A DNA stretch of 64,000 nucleotides from contig ML213520.1 in assembly GCA_004369045.1 (NCBI GenBank), positions 310,001 through 374,000 of the forward strand, in the 5' to 3' direction. The notes beneath the pieces were generated by a model, which saw only the letters and a program-made list of their open reading frames with translations, made no database searches and was not told the DNA's origin. Shown here piece after piece: positions 1 through 11,439 of this stretch (its first letter is position 1; each line of letters opens with the position of its first letter). This DNA comes from Heliocybe sulcata. Its lineage: Eukaryota > Basidiomycota > Agaricomycetes > Gloeophyllales > Gloeophyllaceae. The position numbers were made by a program, and so were the translations under genes.

Positions 1-2763
1 CCTACTGCACTGCCGCGCTCTCCAATGACTGGCATGCGATCAACAACAAGCCCTTCCCTGAGGACCTCAAGTGGGAGGCGCTGGTGGATGTGCTCCGCGG
101 CAGAGTCAAGGTGAGCTCCCATCATTCACCGTCCTGTGCTTCGTGTGGTCAATCGGCGGCGCTTCCTGTCTTTCCCTGTGGTGGGCAGTCGGCACTTGCC
201 GTGTTGAGCTTCCTCCGTGTTGTGTATTGGTGGGATGACGCTGACGAGCGGATTGGTGGCAGGTTCAGACGCATTGCTATGAGGCGGTGGATATTGATGA
301 TTTCGTGCGGGTGAGTACTTTCCGTACCTTTAATCCCCTCCTTCCCACTATACCCTTCCCCCCCCTTCCCTCTCTGTTCCACCCTGCCCCGCTCCCCATC
401 CCCTACCTCTGCTTCTCAACCACTAATCCCGCCGCAGCTCTCAAACGAGTTCCAATTCCCGGTCGCGGCCTTTCACCACGCACACGAGGCGTATCTCGTA
501 CCGGACGTTCTCAAGCGGGCGTATGGTGCGTACCTTGCATTGCTGCGAGTTTCAGCGTTTTTTGAGCGGCGGGCCGTAGGGCATGCGCCTGCTATCGCGA
601 TGTTCGCGACGTTCTCTAGGTGCGTCTCGCTCCCATTATTGGGGTGTTGATATATTGAGGGGCGCGTAGGTACAAGAGGGAGGCGTACAGGCATTCGGAG
701 TTTGCGCCGAAGGTGTTGGCTGGGGAGGGCGTGGATGTGGTTATGAAGGTGCGTGTTCTGCTTGTCCTATGCTTGATTCCGATCCGGTCTGTCTCGAAGT
801 CCTGTCTTTCTGTTCATCACTGTTCTTACCTTCTTTTCATCCCTCCCCATATCTCCGTGCCCTCCCCTTCACGCTAACCCTTCTCCTCCACATAGAGCGA
901 CCACCCGGGCATTATATCGCGCTACCTCTTGCACGAGGCACAGCAGGCACACTTCTGGGGCCTCTCCGCGGACGGCGCGCTCAAGTCTGTGACTTCGACT
1001 CCTGCGAGGGTGATGGGGCTGGGCCATCGGGTGGGGTATGTTAGGGAAGGTGGGTGGTCGTGGTTCTGTTCTCTATTCCCTTGGGCTGCGAGTGAGAGCA
1101 CGCGCTGACTGTGTTTGGTGCAGGCTACGACGCGGACCTCGTCCTGTGGGACACGCACCCGCTGAACATCGGCGCTACGCCCGTGCAGGTGTGGATCGAC
1201 GGCATAGCGCAGCTGCCGGCTCGTCCGCTTGGGCGCACGGAGCCGGATTCGCTCGCGCCGCCCAGGACACCGAATTTTGATAAGGAGGCACAGAGGACGA
1301 TGGAGTACGATGGGTTGCCACCACTCGAGCCGAGGAGAGTGTTTGGACGCGTGATGTTCACTAACGTCTCGTCTGTCTTTAGTCGGATGGAGAACGGCAC
1401 GATTGGTGTTAGGGAAGTCAGACGCGGGGAGGTAGTGGTAGTGGAGAAGGGCAGGATCGTATCGATTGATGCGAGGAATGAGGATGAGGATGGCAGTGGA
1501 GAAGTGGAAGTGGTGGATTTGGAAGGGGGGAGTCTCGGTCCAGCGTTGGTGAGCGCGGGGAGCGGGATGGGGCTGGCGGAGATTGCGATGGAGGGGAGTA
1601 CGGCGGATGGGGTGGCTGGGGATCCATTGTTCAGCGAGACAGGCGCGGTGAGGGCGGTGGATGGGCTGCAGTTCGGGACTCGGAACGCGCTGTATGTGCC
1701 CGATTTCTCCTCACGCTATTTTGGTGAAGAGATCGCTGAAAGCGTACGCAGGCTCGCTTACCGCTCTGGCGTGACGACTGCTATTACTGCTCCGGTACCA
1801 TATGGCGGTGTGAGCACGGCGTTCTCGTTAGGGGCGAGGCATATGCTCGAAAAAGGCGCTGTGGTGCAGGAGAGGGCGGCGCTGCATGTGTGGATTGGGC
1901 ATGCAGGGGTGCCGAGTGTGAGTACCCAGGTGGAGGCGCTGAGGAAGCGGATCCTCACCGCCAAGGGAGAATGGAAAACGGTTACGGAGGTGCGTTCATG
2001 GCTCGAGTATTTTAGTTATGTCGAGAGGAGGGGTGCTGATGAGCTGAGTGTGCAGGGCGAGACGACGCTTGTTGTAGAGACCCATTCCGCGGATGTTATT
2101 GCGTCTCTGCTCTTTCTCAAGAAGGAGGTCGAAGGCAAGGTACGAGGAGGCGGCAAGATCAAGCTGACGATCATGGGTGCTTCAGAGGCGCACCTCCTCG
2201 CCTCTGAGCTGGCGGACGCGGGCGTAGGCGTGATTGTTGCGCCCGTGAGGCCGCAACCGTATGAATGGGAGCGGAGGAGGGTGTGAGTGCTCGCTCCTTC
2301 GCATATGTTGCCTCTTCCGAGGGTGAGCGCTGATCACGCTGTCTCGTACGTGCAGACTACCAGGCCCGCCGCTGACAAAGGATGACCTGATCGGGACGCT
2401 GTTCAAGGCGGGCGTGACGGTGGGGATCGCGCCGCAAGGCGTGTCCGGCGAGAGGATGATGAGCACGTGGGCTGTCAGGAATGCGCGGTTTGATGCAGCT
2501 TGGGTGTGTTGCTCTTCATTCGCTTCTTCACCACCTCCTTCCCTCTCTAACCTCGTCCGTAGGTCGCCGCAGCTTCTGGTGGCCTCATCAGCAAATCCGA
2601 CGCACTCGCAATGGCGTCGAGCAATATCGAGAAGCTGTTGGGTGTCACGGCCGAGCCATGGTACGGTGACATAGTGATTACGCAGGGAGGAGACCTGTTG
2701 TCGTTTAAAGGAAAGGTGGTAGCGGTTATTTCACCCCGGAGGGGCCTCGTCGATCTGCTTTGA
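1..2763 (+). CDS. Amidohydrolase-superfamily protein (CE9 / imidazolonepropionase-like), 3' part
   Basis: The 5' end lies before the window. Exons read as 1-110, 263-310, 438-525, 580-619, 670-748, 896-1049, 1124-2282, 2356-2503 and 2573-2763 (stop TGA). The spliced protein shows metal-dependent amidohydrolase hallmarks: VQTHCYEAVDIDD, then AAFHHAHEAYLVPD, then VMKSDHPGIISRYLLHEA with the Asp-His that normally completes the metal site. The family-typical composite-domain signature EGYDADLVLWDTHPLNIG follows. A second, less conserved half (from about 1300) carries another beta-rich composite-like segment and ends GDIVITQGGDLLSFKGK. Enzymes of this superfamily hydrolyse C-N bonds in rings or amides. 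Fungal members are often labelled carbohydrate esterase family 9, but the substrate cannot be read from sequence. Convergent with the bHLH gene, 226 bases away. Family assignment is firm; the specific reaction is unknown. Confidence 0.85.
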
Positions 2764-2989
2764 CCGAGTTGAAGTTGAGAGCTGTAATTCCCGAGTAAAA
2801 TTGATGCCAATGGATGCGGGGTGAGACTGATTTCTGGAGGGATGAGACCCAAAGCGAGCGCCATGGTCATAACAGGCGTCATACAAGTACAAGTACAGCT
2901 GACACTACAGAGCACCTAAGCAAGCCAAGCCAATAAGAGAACAAAAAATCGATAATAGTTCGTCGAGCCCAGAAAATTCCACCGCCCAT

Positions 2990-4291
2990 CTACTCCACCC
3001 GCTGTCTCTTCCCATCTCTATCGCCCTCCACGTCCATATCCTCATCTTCCCTCGCCCTCCTTCTCTCCTCGCCCCCTGCGCTCCCCATCCTCTCCTGCAC
3101 GCCCTTCAGTATCGCCAACTCGGCCTCCGCCCTCTCACGCGCCTGCTTCTCCCGCTGGTACATATTCTTCACGTCCTCGAGCTGGCTCTGCAGGTCGCCC
3201 ATAGCCTGGTCCATGAGCAGCTTTTCGAGCGTCCACTTCTCGATGTTGCGCGCCTCGTTCTCCTTGAGGTGGTGGATGTACTGGACGGCGCGCGAGAGGA
3301 TGGCACCCTTGGCCTTCTCGCCCGTGCCGTTGGGGACAATACGGCCGAGCTCATTGATGCCTTCGTTGATATTGCCGCGGCGCCGGCGCTCGACTTCTTT
3401 CTGCGAGACCACACGAGATAAGATCAATAGACAGCCTGAGACGCGGAGGGTAGGACGCGCACGTGGTTATCCTTTCTCATCCTCGCCCACTCGTCCTGCG
3501 ACATGCTCGCGCTCTTCCCGCGCTGGCGCCCCGCCGTGGGCGTGCCACCCGGCGGCCCCTGCCCCTCCTCGTCTGTGCTTGTGCCCCCTGTGTCCATCTC
3601 GGTGCGCGCGGCGCTGACGGGGACCTGCCCCAGGTTCGGAGGGCCGCGCGGGTGCGAGGAGGGCCCAGGGTCGGGGAAGGCGAGGGGGGTGTACTGCGCT
3701 TGCGGTTGAGAGAGGGTGGAGAGGACGGCAGCGGCGTCTTCGGTGAGGTTGCCGGATGTGCTTCCTTTGCCTTGCTCGACGAGCTACGGGGATGGGGTTA
3801 GACGGGCGGGGAGGAAGGGAAGAGGAACGTGCGTGGGTTGGTGGCGGGGAGTCTTTGCTGATCTGGGAATACGAAAGTGTGTGATTGAAACCAACTACAC
3901 ATTAGGAAACGAAGAATGTGGCAGACTCAATTGTCCGAGAGACAGATGTGCCACACAGGGAGATGCCACGTGAACGCCGCACGTCCGACAGCCACAAAGC
4001 CGTTGCGCCAGGTCATCTCTCCCGTGTTACCAGAACAACACGCCACTTCCATCCACCAGCCACCGGTTAAGTATGGACAAATGAACGAAGGCCTACCCTG
4101 TTGAACACTCCAGGTAGATGCCTGAGCAAATTCAGAATTTGATTCGAATCTATTCCGCCTATTGTTGTCGACGTTCCTTCAGTGCCTAGGAGCCCAGATG
4201 CTTGGAGCTGAGCAGCTGCACCTGCAACTGCTCCGCCATTACTCGACGTTGTTGGTATGGGTGGGTTCGTCGTCGTCTGCGACGAAGACAT
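2990..4291 (-). CDS. CBF1: CBF1/USF-type basic helix-loop-helix transcription factor
   Basis: Three exons, 4291-4097, 3783-3463 and 3400-2990, all in phase 0, give 308 residues. The basic region RKDNHKEVERRRR is rebuilt across the second intron (His | Lys). It has the H-x3-E-x3-R pattern that reads CACGTG E-boxes and is followed by NINEGINELGRIVP, a CBF1-like first helix. After helix 2 comes a long heptad-rich segment (EKLLMDQAMGDLQSQLEDVK and on), a dimerising coiled coil, then a charged tail ending KRQRVE. The N-terminal half is Ser/Thr/Gly/Pro-rich and has no domain. CBF1 homologues bind centromere and promoter E-boxes and control sulphur-amino-acid and respiratory genes; that role is inferred. 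The gene itself holds two perfect CACGTG sites in introns (3460-3465 and 3967-3972). Confidence 0.88.
3460..3465. promoter_or_regulatory. CACGTG E-box across an exon-intron junction of the bHLH gene
   Basis: Perfect palindromic CACGTG formed by the last His codon of exon 2 and the first bases of the GTGCGC splice donor. It is the consensus site of CBF1-type factors. A second copy lies in the first intron at 3967-3972. The sites are seen; binding is inference. Confidence 0.35.
3967..3972. promoter_or_regulatory. CACGTG E-box in first intron of the bHLH gene
   Basis: Second perfect CACGTG within the same transcription unit, about 320 bases inside the start codon. Possible autoregulatory site, inferred only from the match. 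Confidence 0.35.
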
Positions 4292-5237
4292 GGTCGGTAC
4301 GCTTCAACAGTGGCAACGGCGCAGCCGTGAATGCGACAATATATTTGGTCGTCGACGCCGAGGCTGGCGGCAGAGGCGGGCGGGCTTGAGGAGTGCGCGG
4401 GGCAGATCACGGGGGAGGTCACGGGGAGAACGTGCTGGTCACTCCTTATCAACGAGGAGCTGAGCCGGGATGCGCCGGTGGCAATCAAGCGCAAATAGCA
4501 TCAGCCACGGGACTGCTCATGTGATCGTGCACGGACCATGTGCGTGGATGCGAGTTGCCGCCTCGCGCTTCCTCAATTCTGGCGGTGGGATGTGGCAACG
4601 CCCTCGCGCAAGTCCCCGGCGAATGGTCCCAGTCTACATAGAGAAGTTCAGTTTGTGATTTCTTATGAAACTGGATCTCTTTCACGACGAGGAGTGCCGC
4701 CACCCTCACAGTATGCTCCTTCGACGGCGACGACAATGGCCCACGACGACGCACTCGGGAAGACAGCGGACGGCGTAGCTCTAGCGTATACCATCAATAT
4801 GCGCTTTCTAGTCGCGCCTGCTCACCTTTCTACATCTGTGGCGGGGAGCGCCTCGAAGGATATTATACCCGGGCGATTCGTTAAACTTTACTCAAACCAC
4901 TGCACTTACTACTTGCATATCAGCTGAAGTTTGAATCTAGGTCTCATATCCAATATTCTCCTGCGTGGCGAAATGCGGCAGAAGACGCGTACTCGCTTGA
5001 CATATCCATATTTGGCTTTGAGTTATCCGAATAAGGTAGCTGCTCTAGAAAATTCCCCGACCCTCCAGCCCGCGCCAGGCAAAAGTGCCTACACCTCCAC
5101 CGAACCGTCGAGAAATGGAGCACTCGCCTCATATATACTGTCTTTCCTCCGCCGTTATGCTCTCCGCAAGAACAAACCACCGCGTTTATCTACCACTCGC
5201 TACTACAATCGTCGAACACTCGATTGCCTAGTACTCG
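4292..5237. other. Intergenic region between divergent bHLH and BAG genes
   Basis: Shared upstream region of two divergent genes. It holds short unsupported reading frames and no recognisable coding motif. A TATATA box at 5132-5137 lies about 105 bases before the BAG gene start. No other motif stands out. Confidence 0.5.
5132..5137 (+). promoter_or_regulatory. TATA box, BAG-domain gene
   Basis: TATATA about 105 bases upstream of the ATG at 5238, followed by a pyrimidine-rich stretch, as in many basidiomycete promoters. Confidence 0.45.
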
Positions 5238-7489
5238 ATGTTCGGTTACACACCATACCAAGATCCCTTCCGCTCCTCCTACCTTCGACCTTCCTCATAC
5301 GCGTCCGACCCGTATTACCGCGCCCTAGCGGAGGAACAGGCAGCCCGTGACCAGTACGCCGCGGCCCTTCGCGCACAGGAAGAAGCCCGTGAGCGCGCAG
5401 CGCGGGCCCGCCGCCTGCGAGAAGCCTATCGGTACGCGTCTCCCTACAACTCATACTTTGACGACGAGGACGTGGAGCCGTACTGGGCCAGCCCGAGCCC
5501 GTACGCTCGCGCATATGGCGGATTCGACCCGTACGAGATAGAGGCCGAACGTGAACGGAGGAGGAGCGAGCTGCTAGCCAGAGAGAGGGAGCGGGAGATG
5601 CAGCGGGAAATAGAGAGGAGGATGTTATTGGAAGAGGAGAGGAAGAGGCTGTTAGAAGAGGAGAGGCGCAGGAGGGAGATCGCTGCTGCTGAGGAGGAGC
5701 GTGAGCGGCGGAGGAGAGCTGAGGCCGCTGCGCAAGAGTTCTTCAGCAACTTCGGGCGCGGGCGTATGTTCCCCGACGAGCAGGCTCATCGTGACAAGGT
5801 GGGTGGTTACTTGGATCCAATGCATTACGACGGTGTGCTAACAATGAGACACAGATGGGCCATAAGCGCTCGACATCCACACTCCCCAACTCCGAGACTG
5901 GCGTCCCCCAATCAAATACGCGGGCGCGCCAAATGCCCTCTCGTTCCCCGAACCCAACTCACCGCCGCACCGCGTCCGCCCAACCTGCCGAATCCACTCG
6001 CATCCCCATCCGCACGCCCTCGCCAACCCAGCCTAAACCCCCGTCCCCGAAGCCGCAGTATACCAAGGCGCAAGCTGCCGCGGCTGAGAAAATCCAAGCA
6101 TTCGTGCGCGCGCACTTCCCGCGCCGCAAAGCCCTCCGCCAAATCTCGCAAATCGAGGCGAACTTCGACGCGCTCAGGACGGCGTTCTCCTTCCCCGCCG
6201 TCATCGATTTCTCCCTGTCCCCCTCCAACGAAGAGCACATCGTCTCCGTGTCCGTCGATACGCTCTCGCCCTTGCCGCCCTCCGCCTGCGATGGCGTGCC
6301 CCCGCCGAATCTGCCGTATACGCCGCACAACACGGCGCTGCATGCGTACGACCACGAGCTCGGGCAGATCTTGGGCCGGCTGGACGAGGTGCAGAGCGGA
6401 GGCGACGTGGGAGTGAGGGAGAGGAGGAAGGAAGTCGTGAGGAGGGTGCTTGAGGAGCAGGCGCGTGTGGAGGAGTGGAGGGTGGGTGTGTGGGGGGCGT
6501 GGGTGAAGCAGAGTAAGGGAGCGGAGGCGACCACCGAGACTGTCGATGGGCCCTCGGCACCGCAGGAAGAGATCATGCCGGAAGCGAGGATGGAGGTCGA
6601 GGAGGCATCTTCGGTGTCTGACCGAGGGCACTCGCAGTCCGCCGGCGAGCAGTCTGCGCCACAAATCGAAGAGCACTCAGAGGATCGTCAGCCGGAGTTG
6701 ACTATGGAGGTCGAGGAGCCTACTACGCCATCGCAACCCACCGCTGCTGAAGAAGTCTTGACATTACAAGTCGACAAGTCTAGCGAAGATCCTCGGTCCG
6801 AGTCGGAGATGGACGTCGAGGGTTCTGTAGCACCCGCAGCGCCTGTGGACGTCCACTTGGGCGAGTCTCCGTCAGACCCCGTGTCCGTCTCCCCCGTCAC
6901 ACAGGCCACGACGCCCTCTTCTATTCAAGCTGGACCCTCAGATATCCACGTCCAGCCTGCCGAGACGGCCTCAACGCTCGTAACACACCCCATCGACGAC
7001 GGGGTTGAGGTGGAGTACATCGAGGAGGCGCCGGCTATGGAGGTTGATGAGAAGGAGGAGGACTTGCCGGAGCCGCCGGTGAAGATTAGGGTGGAGGATG
7101 CGGATGCGCCTGTGGAGGAAATGCCAGCGGGTGGTGTAGAGGCGGAGGGACCTCCGGAGAGTCTAGAGGAGTCGAAGAATGCGGATACGAAGATGGAGGT
7201 GGACGTTCCGGAGCAGCCTGGAGAGGAGCATTCCGAGCCAGCAACGTCCGACCCTTCACAGCCCGAGGCTACTTCCCTTGCCGAGGTGGTACTCCAGCTT
7301 GCGGAAGATGCACCCCAGCGTACGTCGCTTCCGACTGAGGTTGAGGACAGTGCTAGCGAACCGGAGACGGAGGCGCCGCAGACGCCTCCACCGCCATCGC
7401 ATGCAATGCCGGGGCGAAATGATGGGGAGAAGATGAACGAAACGTTCAATGCGGATGGACGGACGATAGACGAGTTTGTGATGCTATAG
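5238..7489 (+). CDS. BAG-domain protein with N-terminal coiled coil and IQ-like motif
   Basis: Two exons, 5238-5798 and 5855-7489, phase 0, give 731 residues. Residues 1-60 are Tyr/Ser/Pro-rich. Residues about 95-180 form a very charged Glu/Arg coiled coil (LLEEERKRLLEEERRRRE). Residues about 262-280 contain EKIQAFVRAHFPRRKAL, which fits the IQxxxRxxxxR calmodulin-type pattern and runs straight into a long helical region. That region ends with YDHELGQILGRLDEVQ and VVRRVLEEQARVEEW, a three-helix BAG domain (about 275-400). BAG domains bind the Hsp70 ATPase domain and act as nucleotide-exchange factors. The C-terminal 330 residues are acidic, disordered, and repeat short patches such as MEVEE and MEVDV. 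The IQ-BAG neighbourhood resembles plant BAG5/6/7 more than human BAG1, by general knowledge of the family. Confidence 0.8.
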
Positions 7490-7788
7490 TATGACGGAGG
7501 GGTGGTGGTTATCTTATATCTCGTAACCAGTAATATCCAATGTACTTTAGGGTCGGAAGCATCATTTGTATTTGTACTAGTAGCGAATCAAATTACAGCA
7601 ATGGTACAATGATTCCTCTATGACCGATGTGCAAGTACTGAGAAGAGCGAGTCCAACAAAGCAGCGAAAGCGACAGAAGATACATGGTGAGATACATGAG
7701 CTGGTATTCTGATGGACACTTCAGGAACGGACGAGGAATCTTACAAGAGACCACAACAGAGGAGTATTCCTGCAACGACAAGAACTGC

Positions 7789-8748
7789 TTATAGGACTGC
7801 CACTTGACCCTTGTTATCCTTCTTCGGAAGGATCAGACCCATGGTAACCGCCCAATCGTCTCTATTATGCAGTTTCGTGAGCTCGCTGACGAGCTCTAGA
7901 CGGCGGGTATACTGCTTGGGCTCTCCTTCCGTGTGGAGGGTCCTGCCGAACATCCGTTGTGTCTGCGTAAGCGCATTGCACAGCCCCAGGAGACCCAGAG
8001 AGGTCAAGAGGAGGCACGCGACGAGCGCGTTCCCAAATGTGGATGCGTTGAGGGCTACCGCAGCAGACCCGTATACCAGGAGGGTGCCGACGGTGACGAG
8101 GAAGCTCTCCGCCGTGGTTTCTTCGCGCAACCATTGGCCGGCAGTGACTGCCTTGATGTCGTCCACCCATCCTCGCATCCGCACCCAACGGTCCTGGCTA
8201 ACCGTGATGAAGAGGTCCCCTATTACGCCCGGCTCAGGGTAGCCCTTCCATCCGAACACGGCCCGCCGCTTGACGACGATGACATTGCACAGGCGCGCAA
8301 TGATCAGCATAGCGAGGACGCCGAGCGCCCACGCATCGCGGATGTGAACGAGCGCAACGATGACGGTGATCGTCTGTGCGATGCCAATGATGTACAGAGT
8401 GCTTGCGAGTGCGTCCGCCGAGAAGCTCTCTAGGTGTGGCGAGGGAGGTGATACCTTGACCGTGACGAGATAGCCAGGCTTTCCGACGCGTTGTAAGAAA
8501 TTGACAGTTGCTTGGTTCTCGACGCGAAAAACATAGCCAGTCGTCATTGCCCCCGTCGTCGGGTATTCGCCACGGTTCACCTCCGAGGCTTGTTGCTGGC
8601 AGTGAATTCCGGGTGCGAGGAAGAGTATGTCGAGGAAGGACGACGAGCCCGTCATCGCTGTACGTTGTGCAATACCCTTCAGGTCGGCTAGCGCGAGGAA
8701 GCCTGCCGCTTTCAGCGGCATATTCATGCTGGGCCAACTCTCGAACAT
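7789..8748 (-). CDS. Multi-span membrane protein of an unnamed fungal family, copy A
   Basis: Intronless reading frame of 319 residues from the ATG at 8748. A short 5' leader intron (GTGAGT at about 8799 to CTTAG just before the ATG) is possible. The shared N-terminal block has SSFLDILFLAPGIHCQQ and GYVFRVENQATVNFLQRVGK. Two hydrophobic segments follow (LYIIGIAQTITVIVALVHI; WALGVLAMLIIARLCNVIVV). Then comes a polar, highly conserved stretch with GWKGYPEPG, SQDRWVRMRGWVDDIKAV and GQWLREE. Two more hydrophobic segments follow (FLVTVGTLLVYGSAAVAL; ALVACLLLTSLGLLGLCNAL), then a basic tail. It is the first of three tandem minus-strand paralogues. I recognise no enzymatic motif and assign no function. 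A membrane location is a firm inference. Confidence 0.75.
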   Translation of the reverse strand: MFESWPSMNMPLKAAGFLALADLKGIAQRTAMTGSSSFLDILFLAPGIHCQQQASEVNRGEYPTTGAMTTGYVFRVENQATVNFLQRVGKPGYLVTVKVSPPSPHLESFSADALASTLYIIGIAQTITVIVALVHIRDAWALGVLAMLIIARLCNVIVVKRRAVFGWKGYPEPGVIGDLFITVSQDRWVRMRGWVDDIKAVTAGQWLREETTAESFLVTVGTLLVYGSAAVALNASTFGNALVACLLLTSLGLLGLCNALTQTQRMFGRTLHTEGEPKQYTRRLELVSELTKLHNRDDWAVTMGLILPKKDNKGQVAVL

Positions 8749-9497
8749 AACTAAGGCAGACTTTAGTATCTCAGACGAGCAACTGCATGAAAAGACTCAC
8801 CTCAGGTCTGCGATGATATTCAGTTCTTTCTAGTGAAGTAAGTCCTGGACGAGCTGGGGCATTCACACTGACGGTGGGCACTTAAGAGTCCGAGTTGAGC
8901 TGTACAGTGCAAGGTTTAATTGCTGCACAGACTTGCAATGCGGCTGCAGCACAGCTGTACTAACATAGCCCTGCAATTTAGAGCGCTCAGCGCCCATTGG
9001 TGGAGAGGTAACAAGAATATTGGTCTAAATATAGCACTGCGATGATGGCGCGCCTTTCAGGGATGTATCCATACGCACGTACTCTTACCGCGCTCTACAT
9101 GCCGTTAAAGCCACTATACGAAGTAAAGCCTGAAGCTTCAATCTCCTCGCTCTAAGCTCACGTCCTGAAGATCCCTATATTCACACATACTATGAGCGTG
9201 AAAGCGGACGAATGATGGTCGTCATAACCTTGGCGAAAGAACCTGCACGTAGCCACGCAAAAGTACCTAATGTTGAGGCATCATCACAGTCGCAGTAAAG
9301 AGTCTATCTGGGTGTCGAAGGTCCCGGAAGAGCTACCCAGAGTACTTGAACAGAAACTACCGGTAAGGCATCCCTAACGAAAAGGTTGACGTAGCATGTA
9401 GTTGCACAGCGTGATTGTAGAGAAAAGTGACGCCTGCAATCAAGAAAGAAATCCGTAACCGCTGGAGTGGCTACAAGGCCCTTGACAGAGCCAAGTG
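8749..9497. other. Intergenic spacer between membrane paralogues A and B
   Basis: Upstream region of copy A. It includes the likely leader intron. No coding signal or repeat is seen apart from short chance frames. Confidence 0.4.
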
Positions 9498-10607
9498 TCA
9501 ACACTTCTCTGCGGTAGATTGTATGGACTCGCAGGAAGGACGGCGGGTGCTGTCAGCTGAAGCCGGTGGCAGTACTGTTGCTGCAGGAGATGGCGGAGAC
9601 ATCTCGGCAGGAGATAGTGCGGGGTAGTTTTTGGGGAGGGTTAGGCCCATTGTAATTGCCCAGTCTTCTCTATTGAACAGCTGCGTGAATTCCTCCACGA
9701 GCTGTAGACGACGTTCGTATCGTTTGGGAGCTCCCACGCGTCGGATAATCCTATCGAACATCCATTGCGTCTTCGTGAGGGAGTTGCACAGCCCGAGTAA
9801 AGTTACAGAGACAAATAGCAGACAAGCAATAAGCAAGCTGCCCACTGTAGATGCATTTGTTGCGAGTGCCGCCGCGGCGAAAACGAGCAAGGTCCCAAAG
9901 CCAATGACGAAACTCTCCACAGGAGACTCTTCTCGCAGCCACTGGCCCGCCGTCACTGCCTTTAGGTCATCAACCGACCCCTTCATCCGCACCCACCGGT
10001 CCTGGCTGAGGAAGACAAGCATATCGCTCTCTTTCCCGGGCTCCGACGCGCCTTTCCATCCGAGTTCGCTTCTGCGTTTGATGACAACGACATTGCAAAG
10101 CCGTGCACCAACAAGCATCGCGATGACGGAGAAACCCCACCAGTCACGGATAAGGACGAGCAGGGAAAGCACTGCTATCGTCTGCAGAATGCCTGCTACG
10201 TATAGGATCGTGATGATCGTGTCTCTTGTAGATCTCTTGACAGATGCGGTATCAGAAAGAACTTCCACAGTGGTAAGATGGCCTGTCTTCCCAACTCGTT
10301 GTAGGAAGCTGACGGTGGCTTGGTTTTCTACGCGGAAAACATAGCCCTCCTTGGGTGCTGCGGCGCTCGGGTATTCGCCCCCGTTAACCTGGGAGGCATG
10401 CTGCTGACAGTGGATCCCGGGTGCGAGAAATAGCACATCCAGGTACGAGGAGGTACCCGTAAGCGCGGTGCGATAGTCAATCGCTTTAAGGTCCGCTAAG
10501 GCGACTAACCCTGCAGCATCGAGCGATACGCCTTTAATGGAATGGATGTTGAACATGGCTAGGATTGCTGTAGCGTGATTTGCAATCAGAAGCGACATCG
10601 CATTCAT
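9498..10607 (-). CDS. Multi-span membrane protein of an unnamed fungal family, copy B
   Basis: Intronless frame of 369 residues from the ATG at 10607; codons before this are open but lack an ATG. It aligns with copies A and C throughout: SSYLDVLFLAPGIHCQQ, GYVFRVENQATVSFLQRVGK, ARLCNVVVIKRRSELGWKG, SQDRWVRMKGSVDDLKAV, GQWLREE, then two hydrophobic segments and NREDWAITMGLTLPK. It differs by having a longer N-terminus and about 40 extra Ser/Pro-rich residues at the C-terminus after the shared end. Function unknown. Being in the same orientation as both neighbours suggests duplication by unequal crossing-over. Confidence 0.75.
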   Translation of the reverse strand: MNAMSLLIANHATAILAMFNIHSIKGVSLDAAGLVALADLKAIDYRTALTGTSSYLDVLFLAPGIHCQQHASQVNGGEYPSAAAPKEGYVFRVENQATVSFLQRVGKTGHLTTVEVLSDTASVKRSTRDTIITILYVAGILQTIAVLSLLVLIRDWWGFSVIAMLVGARLCNVVVIKRRSELGWKGASEPGKESDMLVFLSQDRWVRMKGSVDDLKAVTAGQWLREESPVESFVIGFGTLLVFAAAALATNASTVGSLLIACLLFVSVTLLGLCNSLTKTQWMFDRIIRRVGAPKRYERRLQLVEEFTQLFNREDWAITMGLTLPKNYPALSPAEMSPPSPAATVLPPASADSTRRPSCESIQSTAEKC

Positions 10608-11439
10608 CGAGCCAAGCTTACCAAAGGTCGGTGCGTTGCGATACGTGATATTGGTCGCGCAGTAGTCCACCGCCAGTGACAGCCTCTCCGACAAACTGCA
10701 CGCCGAAGTAAGTATTCAGGAAGGAAACCAAACACCGAGTGAACATACTGCGGGTATCACACGAAAGGTAGTTCCAAGTATCGTGCTAGGCGCTCGTGAC
10801 TCGTGAGCAGGTGGAACTGGCATACACTTGCGAGGAAAGGCTTCGCTGGAATCTGTACACTCCAAGGATACGCAGAGTTCTCTGTGTCGGCTGGGTTTGA
10901 GGTCGCAGGAGGTGTAGGCACAGGGCTATTGGCTTTCATAGCTTCGGAGGTATTTGTGTAGTACCGTTTTGCAAACAAGCTATACATGCTCAATAAGGCT
11001 CAATGCATGCTGCAGTGATTGCCAGTCGGGTATCCCCGGAGAAGTAGAAGGGCGTGACAGCCAAGTGACAGCTATCCGAAGTGCGTTGCAAGATGCTGCA
11101 CTATGAAGGTAGTAAGTACTTACATTATGTCTAGGACACGGCATCTGCTCGCAGCAGGATTCGAGGCATTCACAGTCGTATCTCTTCAGACTATACGATT
11201 TACTCTTGTTACAAGTATGATACGTTATCAATAAATAGACTGTCCTTGTCTTCTTGGGCGCTCCGTCCAGCCTCGTGCAGTTCACCGTCACAGCCAACCC
11301 GAGTGTCAGCTGCGACAATCTCACCGTCCCCCGCAGCCATGAGTTCTGCTGCTGAGCGTTGCGTCCTCAGCAGCAGCAGCCCTGGATAGTGTAACCCTCG
11401 GTATACATGGCTCGACCAATCCTCGGGGTCGATAAACGG
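10608..11439. other. Intergenic spacer between membrane paralogues B and C
   Basis: No supported gene. Reading frames here are short and lack conserved motifs. There is a small Gly/Ser codon-like run near 11340-11385 (cagcagcagc). Confidence 0.35.

Noticed and set aside
5500-6676. Minus-strand and alternative-frame proteins over the BAG gene
   Set aside because: Long antisense frames here arise from GC-rich, codon-biased coding DNA and show no domain of their own.
10608-10694. Longer N-terminus for membrane paralogue B
   Set aside because: The frame is open but starts with TTG and not ATG; the first ATG at 10607 suits a eukaryotic gene.
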